This document shows, in pieces, positions 26,492 through 33,913 of a DNA stretch of 64,000 nt. The DNA is from DATLZU01 sp051293835. GTDB taxonomy: Bacteria; Nitrospirota; Nitrospiria; Nitrospirales; Nitrospiraceae. The position numbers and the translations under genes are program-made. Location: assembly GCA_051293835.1 (NCBI GenBank), contig JBPKMA010000012.1, positions 45,522-109,521 on the forward strand. Reading direction: 5' to 3'. Positions within the stretch are counted from its first letter, which is position 1, and every line of letters begins with the position of its first letter. A model generated the notes under the pieces. That model worked only from the letters and a program-made list of their open reading frames with translations. It was not told where the DNA came from and made no database searches.

Positions 26492-28858
26492 TTATAGCGT
26501 GTCCACCGGATCGACATCCACCTCGAATTTCAGATCCTTGGGCGGCTGTCTTCCTTCCATCTGCTCGAGTGTCGCGGCGATGAGCGTGCGGGCGACCTCG
26601 CGATCGGTCGACTTCACCAGCAGTTGCCAGCGATGCCGCCCGCGGACCTTGGCAACCGGCGCGGGAACCGGACCCAGCACGCTTACTCCATCGGTCTGCC
26701 CGTGAACGCTCCTCAGGCCTCCAGTCGCCGTGCCGGGACCAGACTGCCACCCGACCCTCCGCGCTTGCTCTTTCAACAACTCCGCCCACCGAACCGCCGA
26801 AGCCTCCGCCCGGTCGGCGTTCCTGCCAGAGACTCTCAAACTGACGAGATGGCAAAATGGTGGATAGCCGAGGGCCTTCCGCATGGCCAGCTCCACCTCG
26901 CGGAACATCTGGAAATCACGATTGACAACCGCGGCAACCGCGTGGTGGGTTGGCATATACGTCTGCAGCACCACTTGGCCGCCGGCATCGCCTGCTCGTG
27001 CCAATGCCATCGCGTCCAGCAACGCATGATAGGTCCGTTCGGCGGCCCGAAAGTCCGGGAGGTGCAATCCGGCATCCGCGTACGGCACCCCGACGAATCC
27101 AAACGGGGGAAGCGGCCCGACCTGGAACAGCAACTGCGTTCCGATGATCACATCCAACTCTCCGGCTCCCAGCAAGCGACGGACTGCGTCCTCCTGCGAG
27201 GCATGCCGGATCACGTCGCGGTCGAGTCGCGCGATCCTGGCCTTTGGAAAGATGCGCCGGACCTCATCCTCTAATCGTTCAGTACCGAACCCGACCGGCT
27301 CCAGTTTCGCCGCCCGGCAGGCAGGGCAGGTGTCGGGAAGCGCTACGGACGCCCCGCAGTACCGGCAGATCAGGCGGCCGATCCGGCGATAATACACGAG
27401 GGCGACGCTACAGTCTGCGCACCGCGGAACGTTTCCGCACTCGCGGCAAGTCAGAGCCCGGGCATACCCTTTGCGGTTGAGAAAGAGCGCCGCCCTGCTC
27501 CGCTGATCTAGCGCGCGGTCGATTCCCTCAATCATCGGAGGCGACAGTAGGGTGCCGAACGGATACGTCCGGAGGTCGACCAGTTCCACCTTCGGCTGAG
27601 CTGGAGCTTCGGGTCCGAGGTAGATCGCGACTCCATCACGTTCAATCGCTTGGAGGGTTTCCAGCGATGGATGGGAGGAACCGAGCACGAGCACCGCGCG
27701 ATTCCGGTCGGCGCGGAGCCACGCTACGTCCCGCGCATGGTAGCGGGGTTCCTGTTCCTCCTTTAGCGAAGGATCGTCTTCTCCATCGATCCAGATCAGC
27801 CCCAGGGACGAGACCGGCGCGAAGACCGCCGACCGCGTGCCGATCACGACGCGCGCTGAGCCTTCGCGGATTCTCCGCCATCCCTCGGTTCGAACCGCCG
27901 CAGGCAGCCCGCTGTGGACCAGAACGACCCGGTCCCCCCAGCGAGACTTAGCCTGATATGCGAGCCGCCGGGCCCGAAGCACCTCCCCCGTGATCACCAG
28001 AATCGTCTGCTCGCGCGCCAGTACCGTTTCCACCACCCGCATCAGAGAAGCGAGGCGGTGCTCCTGGGGCGCGTAAAGCAGGATCGCCGAATGCCGGGGG
28101 AAATCGCACAACCCGATCAGTTGATCAAGCCGCGCGGTCTCCTCCGGCGAGAGAGCCGGTGACTCGAGTCTCGTCTCACTCAACCATAAGTCAAGATCAT
28201 CCCACATGTCCGCCGTGGCCGCCCGTCGCCCGGTCCTCACTTTCGGCTCAGGCTGCTCGGTGGCTTCCAGACAATGCACCCAACCCTCTCGCATGACTTT
28301 CCTCAACACCCGCCCAAACGACGTCCCTACCGCTTTGCGCAGCGAAGCCTCTGTCAAGCCTTTCGCTCGTCGGGCGAGCCGACGCAAAAGTTCCTGCTCA
28401 GCGGCGGAGAGCTGTTCCCCGCCGTTCAGCGCCCAGCATCCGGCTTCGGTCAGCCTGTACCTGAGCTTTCGGCGCCCCGGATGAGTCGGGGGCGCCACCA
28501 ACCTGACACACTGGCCCCAGGGCGCGAGATAGCGCTCCGCGACCAGGCGGGATAATTCCAGCAACTCAGGACCGAGTTCAGCGCCTTTGTCCTGATCTAG
28601 CAGTGATTGGATCTCGCGGAGCCGTTTCGACGCGGACTCCGCCGGCGGCTGGTCGGCCACCGCAACCACGACGCCTTGCAGGAAACTACGCCCGAAGGGC
28701 ACGAGCACTCGACTGCCCGCCTGGGTACGGTGCCGTAGGCGGGCTGGAATAAGATAGGTGAAGGTCCGAGCCAAGTGCCGAGGGATGACGACGTCCGCAT
28801 AGAGAGGTGGACCGGGAACTGATGTTTCAGGCTGCAGAGCGGACACCCCGTCAGGCAT
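26492..28858 (-). CDS. priA: PriA-like primosome protein with eroded helicase motifs
   Basis: 788 residues, PriA length and order: N-terminal 3'-end-binding domain (VVIPRHLARTFTYLIP), winged-helix, helicase lobes with an inserted zinc-binding region, and C-terminal domain. All eight zinc cysteines are kept (471, 474, 480, 483, 498, 501, 511, 514). The ATPase motifs are not: the Walker A site, GVTGSGKTE in active PriA, reads YAPQEHRLA (262-270); DEEH reads DGED (358-361); SATP reads SSHP; and motifs V and VI (KGHDFP, GRAGR) are also lost. It should still bind forks and load DnaB partners, but probably cannot unwind DNA. ATG 28858 opens the conserved part. Confidence 0.88.
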   Translation of the reverse strand: MPDGVSALQPETSVPGPPLYADVVIPRHLARTFTYLIPARLRHRTQAGSRVLVPFGRSFLQGVVVAVADQPPAESASKRLREIQSLLDQDKGAELGPELLELSRLVAERYLAPWGQCVRLVAPPTHPGRRKLRYRLTEAGCWALNGGEQLSAAEQELLRRLARRAKGLTEASLRKAVGTSFGRVLRKVMREGWVHCLEATEQPEPKVRTGRRAATADMWDDLDLWLSETRLESPALSPEETARLDQLIGLCDFPRHSAILLYAPQEHRLASLMRVVETVLAREQTILVITGEVLRARRLAYQAKSRWGDRVVLVHSGLPAAVRTEGWRRIREGSARVVIGTRSAVFAPVSSLGLIWIDGEDDPSLKEEQEPRYHARDVAWLRADRNRAVLVLGSSHPSLETLQAIERDGVAIYLGPEAPAQPKVELVDLRTYPFGTLLSPPMIEGIDRALDQRSRAALFLNRKGYARALTCRECGNVPRCADCSVALVYYRRIGRLICRYCGASVALPDTCPACRAAKLEPVGFGTERLEDEVRRIFPKARIARLDRDVIRHASQEDAVRRLLGAGELDVIIGTQLLFQVGPLPPFGFVGVPYADAGLHLPDFRAAERTYHALLDAMALARAGDAGGQVVLQTYMPTHHAVAAVVNRDFQMFREVELAMRKALGYPPFCHLVSLRVSGRNADRAEASAVRWAELLKEQARRVGWQSGPGTATGGLRSVHGQTDGVSVLGPVPAPVAKVRGRHRWQLLVKSTDREVARTLIAATLEQMEGRQPPKDLKFEVDVDPVDTL

Positions 28859-29003
28859 GCGGCATTCTAACAGGCTCTTCAAACGGGGAACAACGCAAGG
28901 AACACGAGACAAGGCGTGTGGCGAAGCGGTTGGTGAATTAAAAAAATGGACAATACTCGGAGCGGCGACGGCGCTGACAAGAACAGAGGGAGGAGCCTCC
29001 GGA

Positions 29004-30572
29004 CTACGGTTGAGGCAGCGCGAGGTCAGACGGCTGATCAGCCTGAGGCACAGGAGCATCCGAGGTCGATGGAATAGTCACGTCGGAGCTGCCCGTCTCT
29101 CCAGCCGAAGCGGCTTGCCCAGGCTGGGGAGCAGCCAAATCATCGAGAGGCCGGCTGCTCGGCGGCGCGGCCAAGGGGTCGGAACCCGACGGCGCGGATC
29201 CCAGACGGGAGAAACTATACCCCTCTTCGCCAGTCCTCGACTGCACTGGCGCACGCAGCGGTTCCTTTCGAGGGGATTCCGGCGAATAGAGAACGATTTC
29301 GATGCGACGATTCTTCCGCCGGCCTTCTTCGGTGGCATTGCTTGCAACCGGCCGGGTGTCGCCGTACCCGACTGCCGAGAGCTGGGCCGAATCAATACCG
29401 CCCTTTTCGATCAAGTACCGCACGACGAAGGAGGCCCGCGCCTTGGACAGTTCCCAGTTGGTCGGATACTTGGCTTTAAGCGATGGACCGATCTCCACGT
29501 TATCCGCATGACCCTCGACTCGGATGTGCTTATCGGTCACGGTCTTGAGATAGTCGGCGATCTGCTCGAGGATCTTCATTCCGCCTGGCTTGACCGCGAC
29601 TTCTCCCGATTCATATTCCAATTGATCTACAAGTTCATCCAGGTTGATCAACATGCGGCGGCCAGCCTGCTGGAACTGAATCTTCTCTCTTCCGGCAGCA
29701 GGAACCGATTCGTCTGGCCGCTTCGCCGCCTCAACTATCGTATCTGATCGCGGCTGTTCCGGAAGCAGCAGCCCTTCGGCCGGCCCGCCGACATCGGAAC
29801 CCTTCCACCGGAAGCGATCGCCTCGCAGAATAGGCGCAGTGGCCCGTGTCAACAAACCCGCTGCAGTGCCGTCTTCGAGCGCCAGGACTTTTATTTCTCC
29901 TAGGGTTCGCCGCGGAAGTCCCGAGCCGGTTCGGAAGACCTCGAGCCGGTCTCCGACCCTGAGCCCGTCCAGTCGTCCCTTGTCCAGGTAGACCAGGTTC
30001 CGTTGACCGATTAAGAACTGATTCGTCTGGACTTCGACAATCATGCCCTCAATCTCGCCGAAACCGCCGGCCCCCTGGTCCGCCTCTTCCTGAACCGGCG
30101 GGACGAATCGCATGATCCCGTCGCCGGGTGAGATAGGCGCATACGCACAGATAACGTGAGCCGTGATGAGCTCGTGGTCGACTTGAACGACTCGGACCAC
30201 TCCCAATATATTGGTCAGAAACCCCAAGTAGCGGCCATTCGCCGGATGAAAGACCTTTCGGACACGCCTGTACACGGTGTACAGATCGCCGACTACCCCT
30301 TCACCGGGGCTGGTCAACCGCAAATAGACGGTATTGCTTTCCCCGACGAGCATTCGGTTTCCGATGGTCTGGTTGTCTCCGGTCAGCGAGTTGACGACCC
30401 CGTCCAAGGGAGTCGTTTCGCGAATATACCCGGCGGAAAACCGCAGGGCAGCCTCCCCAAACCTGACGCTCTTGGCATCTTGATCCTGGGCTTGGGCCTG
30501 GGTATTGAGCGATCCGCCGAGGACCATGCAGACGAGAAGAACCGACAGAATTCCGGACGACGGTATGCGCAT
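29004..30572 (-). CDS. Exported OmpA-family protein
   Basis: About 522 residues with a signal peptide (LSVLLVCMVLGGSLNTQAQA, residues 9-28). The middle region contains small beta-domains (GVVGDLYTVYRRVRKV; LVYLDKGRLDGLRVGDRLEV) resembling the repeats found in surface or flagellar-accessory proteins. The OmpA-like peptidoglycan-binding domain runs from about residue 310 to 430, with HIRVEGHADNVEIG and NRRIEIVLYSPE. A Pro/Ser-rich tail of about 80 residues follows. It should anchor to peptidoglycan in the periplasm. Start ATG 30572 is chosen ahead of the signal peptide; the frame extends 14 codons upstream. Confidence 0.82.
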   Translation of the reverse strand: MRIPSSGILSVLLVCMVLGGSLNTQAQAQDQDAKSVRFGEAALRFSAGYIRETTPLDGVVNSLTGDNQTIGNRMLVGESNTVYLRLTSPGEGVVGDLYTVYRRVRKVFHPANGRYLGFLTNILGVVRVVQVDHELITAHVICAYAPISPGDGIMRFVPPVQEEADQGAGGFGEIEGMIVEVQTNQFLIGQRNLVYLDKGRLDGLRVGDRLEVFRTGSGLPRRTLGEIKVLALEDGTAAGLLTRATAPILRGDRFRWKGSDVGGPAEGLLLPEQPRSDTIVEAAKRPDESVPAAGREKIQFQQAGRRMLINLDELVDQLEYESGEVAVKPGGMKILEQIADYLKTVTDKHIRVEGHADNVEIGPSLKAKYPTNWELSKARASFVVRYLIEKGGIDSAQLSAVGYGDTRPVASNATEEGRRKNRRIEIVLYSPESPRKEPLRAPVQSRTGEEGYSFSRLGSAPSGSDPLAAPPSSRPLDDLAAPQPGQAASAGETGSSDVTIPSTSDAPVPQADQPSDLALPQP

Positions 30573-30673
30573 CGGGTCGTTCCAGATGTTGACTTGCCAA
30601 CCATAGCAAACCATACTGGGTTGTCAAGCGATTTCAGGGCCTTGAGCAGACGTTGCCGCAGGAGTGTGTCCCC

Positions 30674-30865
30674 ATGCCAAATCGATCCCGACCGCCCGAG
30701 CGGAAAAGCCAAAGTCCCGTTTCGCCGGGCCGTCGCCGAATCGACACCCAAATTCACCGCAGGAAGAAGATCAACGCGCTGTCCCCGCTTGAGATCGAAT
30801 GGGATGTGCAGTCCGGCAATCCTCCTTCTGGACTACGCATGCCTTCGGACAAGTTGAAGCCGTAA
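30674..30865 (+). CDS. Possible small basic protein
   Basis: 63 residues starting at ATG 30674, with AGGAG nine bases upstream. It is very rich in Arg/Lys/Pro in the first half (RSRPPERKSQSPVSPGRRR), then NALSPLEIEWDVQSG. It lies divergently from the OmpA gene and upstream of the nuo operon. No homologue recognised; it may be a real small protein or a chance frame. Confidence 0.4.
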   Translation: MPNRSRPPERKSQSPVSPGRRRIDTQIHRRKKINALSPLEIEWDVQSGNPPSGLRMPSDKLKP

Positions 30866-30994
30866 CGGTTAGGGTGCGTGTCTCTTCGATCCTTTCCGAT
30901 TTGATCGCCCGCACGCGCACCCAGTGCGGCCGCTACGTTGAGACTCCGGATCCGGTAGGGCTTTCGGAGGGCCTTTGCTAGGTCCTTTGTTCGC

Positions 30995-31024
30995 TTGCTA
31001 TTGCAATTTGGCGGGGTCTAAGAT
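30995..31024 (+). promoter_or_regulatory. Possible promoter of the nuo operon
   Basis: TTGCTA (30995-31000) and TAAGAT (31019-31024) each match four of six consensus bases with an 18-base spacer, and end 41 bases before the nuoA start. This is a weak call based on position and partial consensus; other pairs in the same AT-richer stretch are possible. Confidence 0.3.
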
Positions 31025-31065
31025 TTCCAATAGTCTTTTCAAGGTCTTGAGCGAGAGCGGAGTGT

Positions 31066-31449
31066 ATGACCGCCACTGAGCTTCTGCTGGATTACCTGAC
31101 ACGCTATTTTCCGGTTCTTCTGTTTATCGCGATCGCGCTGGCCTTTGGCGTCGTCACCCTTCTGGTGAGTTATCTAGTCCAGCCGAAATACCCGGAACCG
31201 GAGAAGCTCAGCCCGTACGAATGCGGTAGTGAACCGTTTTCCGACGCGCGTATGCCGTTTCCGGTTCGCTATTACATCTTCGCAATGCTCTTCGTCATTT
31301 TCGACATCGAGGTCATCTTCCTGTATCCCTGGGCCGTGGTGTTCGATAAGATCGGATTAATCGGGTTGATCGAGATGTTGATTTTCATCGGCTTGTTTCT
31401 GGTCGCGTATGTCTATGCCTGGAGAAAAGGAGCGTTGGAGTGGGACTGA
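31066..31449 (+). CDS. nuoA: NADH-quinone oxidoreductase subunit A
   Basis: 127 residues with three membrane helices. The conserved loop YECGSEPFSDARMPFPVRYY and the helix-2 motif FVIFDIEVIFLYPWAV, carrying the functional Asp and Glu, identify NuoA. It sits at the junction of the peripheral and membrane arms of complex I near the quinone site. It is the first gene of the nuo operon; GGAG precedes ATG 31066. nuoB follows after 29 bases. Confidence 0.95.
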   Translation: MTATELLLDYLTRYFPVLLFIAIALAFGVVTLLVSYLVQPKYPEPEKLSPYECGSEPFSDARMPFPVRYYIFAMLFVIFDIEVIFLYPWAVVFDKIGLIGLIEMLIFIGLFLVAYVYAWRKGALEWD

Positions 31450-31478
31450 GCGGGTGAGTACGAAAGGGATGGAACCGA

Positions 31479-31994
31479 ATGGGACTGATTCAGATTGGTC
31501 GGCACGAAAAGGACGGCCACCCCGGCCTCATTACGACGACAGTCGAAAAAGCCGTGAACTGGGCGCGGAAGGGCTCCCTTTGGCCCTTGACGTTCGGCCT
31601 CGCGTGCTGCGCCATTGAAATGATCGCCGCCGTCTCCTCGCGCTACGACATGGACCGTTATGGGGCCGGTGTCTTTCGGGCGTCGCCGCGCCAATCCGAC
31701 CTCATGATCGTGGCCGGCACTGTGTGTCGTCGTATGGCGCCGGTCATCCGAAAGATCTACGATCAAATGCCGGAACCCAAGTATGTCATCGCAATGGGAT
31801 CCTGTGCCACATCCGGCAATATCTACGACAGCTACAGCGTGGTCCAGGGGGTGGACCGATTCGTACCGGTGGACATCTACGTCCCCGGCTGCCCGCCGAC
31901 TCCCGAAGCGCTGTTCGACGGCATCCTCAAGTTGCAAGAGCGCATCATGCAACGGCGGGTGTTTACAAAGCAACCGGAACAGGTCAAAACATAA
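31479..31994 (+). CDS. nuoB: NADH-quinone oxidoreductase subunit B (N2 cluster)
   Basis: 171 residues. The four ligands of the terminal iron-sulfur cluster N2 are present: adjacent Cys43-Cys44 in FGLACCAIEM, Cys109 in MGSCATSGN and Cys138 in VPGCPPTPEA. NuoB passes electrons to quinone at the NuoB-NuoD interface. nuoC follows after three bases, so the two are translationally linked. Confidence 0.96.
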   Translation: MGLIQIGRHEKDGHPGLITTTVEKAVNWARKGSLWPLTFGLACCAIEMIAAVSSRYDMDRYGAGVFRASPRQSDLMIVAGTVCRRMAPVIRKIYDQMPEPKYVIAMGSCATSGNIYDSYSVVQGVDRFVPVDIYVPGCPPTPEALFDGILKLQERIMQRRVFTKQPEQVKT

Positions 31995-31997
31995 CGC

Positions 31998-32489
31998 ATG
32001 CATCCTCTGGCGCAAAGAATCCAGAACGCATTCCCGGACGGTTTCGTGAAAGCCGTCGAGTGGCGGGGGGATCTGGCCGTCACTGTCAAGCGGGAAGCCT
32101 TGCATCAAGTGGCGCAATTCCTCCACGACGATCCGGCGATGGATTTCGATTATATCGTCCACGTCAGTTCGGTCGACTGGCCGGATGACGAGGAGCGCTT
32201 CGAGGTGGTCTACGAATTCTATTCGCTGAGGAAACGCCATCGGATCAGGTTAAAGACGCGGGTGCCCGAGTCGGATTGCGTCGTAGACTCGCTGACCGAC
32301 ATCTGGAAGGGCACCGACTTCATGGAACGCGAGGTCTACGACATGATGGGGATCCGGTTCAGGAACCATCCCGATCTTCGTCGGATCCTCTTGCCGGACG
32401 ATTACCCGGAAGGGTATCCGCTCAGGAAAGACTTCCCCTTGCGCGGCAAAGGCTGGCGTGACACGTTCGAATTTCTGAATGAAACCTAG
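31998..32489 (+). CDS. nuoC: NADH-quinone oxidoreductase subunit C
   Basis: 163 residues, the 30-kDa subunit as a separate protein rather than fused to NuoD. The signature FMEREVYDMMGIRFRNHPDL is followed by RRILLPDDYPEGYPLRKDFP, both diagnostic. It forms part of the hydrophilic connecting arm with NuoB, NuoD and NuoI. A 62-base spacer separates it from nuoD; this spacer contains the low-complexity CTATTCGCTGACAGCTCTC-type sequence discussed in the findings. Confidence 0.95.
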   Translation: MHPLAQRIQNAFPDGFVKAVEWRGDLAVTVKREALHQVAQFLHDDPAMDFDYIVHVSSVDWPDDEERFEVVYEFYSLRKRHRIRLKTRVPESDCVVDSLTDIWKGTDFMEREVYDMMGIRFRNHPDLRRILLPDDYPEGYPLRKDFPLRGKGWRDTFEFLNET

Positions 32490-32551
32490 CAAACGGCGAA
32501 CGGCATCGCGCTATTCGCTGACAGCTCTCGGCTGCTCGTTACGAAACGAAG

Positions 32552-33796
32552 ATGAAACTCGAAGATCAACGGACAACGGTTTATAAAGTCGATCCCGAAC
32601 ATCCGGAGAGCGCGACGCTTCCCACGCTCCGGACGGAAGAACTGCTTTTGAACATGGGGCCCCAGCACCCCAGCACACACGGCGTGCTAAAAGTGATTCT
32701 GGAGTTGGAAGGAGAGCGGATCGTCAAGTCGACGCCGGTCATGGGATTCCTACACCGGGGAGTCGAAAAACTGGCCGAGCATGGAACCTACCATCAATTC
32801 ATTCCCCACACCGACCGGCTCGATTACGTCTGCGCCATGTACAACAATTTCGCCTACTGCCGGGCAGTCGAAAAGTTGATGAACATCACCGTCCCCGAAC
32901 GGGCCGAGTATTTGCGCACCATCGTGGCAGAAGTCCAACGGATCATCGGCCATCAGTTCTGGCTCGGCACGCAGGCGCTCGACATCGGCGCCATGACCGT
33001 CTTCTTCTATTGTTTCCGCGATCGCGAGATACTGCTGGACTGGTTCGACGAGCTGTGCGGGGCCAGACTGACCACGAGTTGGTATCGCATCGGCGGGGTG
33101 GAGCGCGATTTCACTCCCTCGCTCATCGAGAAGCTTCGCAAGTTCTTGGATTATTTCCCGCCCAAGATTGACGAGTACGTCACGTTCCTGGAAAAAAACC
33201 GTATCTGGCTCGCGCGCACCAAGGGTGTAGCAGTGATCTCGGCCGAGGACGCGGTGAATTTCGGGCTCAGCGGCCCGACGCTCCGCGGGTCCGGCGTGGA
33301 TTACGACCTGCGGAAATACGAACCCTATGCCGCGTATCCCCGCTGCGAGTTTAGCGTTCCGGTCGGCAAGAACGGCGATACGTACGACCGGTACTGGATC
33401 CGCATCCGAGAGATGTATGAAAGCATCAAAATCATTCGGCAGTGTCTTGACCAAATGCCCGAAGGGCCAATCATGGCAGAGGTGCCGAGCGTGACGCTGC
33501 CCCCAAAGAACCGGGTCTTCACCAATCTCGAGTCCATGATCCAGCAATTTAAGCTCTTCTCGCAGGGGTTCAATGCCCCTCCGGGCGAAATCTATTGCGG
33601 CACGGAGGCCCACAAAGGCGAGTTGGGCTTTTACATTGTGAGCACCGGCGGAGGGAAACCCTATCGCCTCAAAATCCGCGCCCCCTCGTTCATCCACATG
33701 GGGGCGTTCGATCACATGTCGCGCGGTTACATGATCGCAGACGCGGTGACGATCTTTGGGACCTACGACATCGTCATGGGGGAATGCGATAGATAA
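32552..33796 (+). CDS. nuoD: NADH-quinone oxidoreductase subunit D
   Basis: 414 residues, the 49-kDa subunit. Conserved MGPQHPSTHGVLKVILELEG, with the quinone-binding His, GFLHRGVEKLAEHGTYHQF and DRLDYVCAMYNNFAY are present, as are the LTTSWYRIGGVERDF and GTEAHKGELGFYIVS stretches and the terminal MGECDR. It builds the quinone-reaction cavity with NuoB. A 117-base spacer without a gene separates it from nuoG; nuoE and nuoF, often at this place, are missing. Confidence 0.96.
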   Translation: MKLEDQRTTVYKVDPEHPESATLPTLRTEELLLNMGPQHPSTHGVLKVILELEGERIVKSTPVMGFLHRGVEKLAEHGTYHQFIPHTDRLDYVCAMYNNFAYCRAVEKLMNITVPERAEYLRTIVAEVQRIIGHQFWLGTQALDIGAMTVFFYCFRDREILLDWFDELCGARLTTSWYRIGGVERDFTPSLIEKLRKFLDYFPPKIDEYVTFLEKNRIWLARTKGVAVISAEDAVNFGLSGPTLRGSGVDYDLRKYEPYAAYPRCEFSVPVGKNGDTYDRYWIRIREMYESIKIIRQCLDQMPEGPIMAEVPSVTLPPKNRVFTNLESMIQQFKLFSQGFNAPPGEIYCGTEAHKGELGFYIVSTGGGKPYRLKIRAPSFIHMGAFDHMSRGYMIADAVTIFGTYDIVMGECDR

Positions 33797-33913
33797 GGAA
33801 ACACATCCCTGGTCAATCGTTATTCGCCTCTCGGGCAATGAGAGCTCCGCAACTCCCTGTTCGCCGTGTCTAATGAAATGACCGGTGACGATTGACGCCT
33901 GACGGAGAGCACG

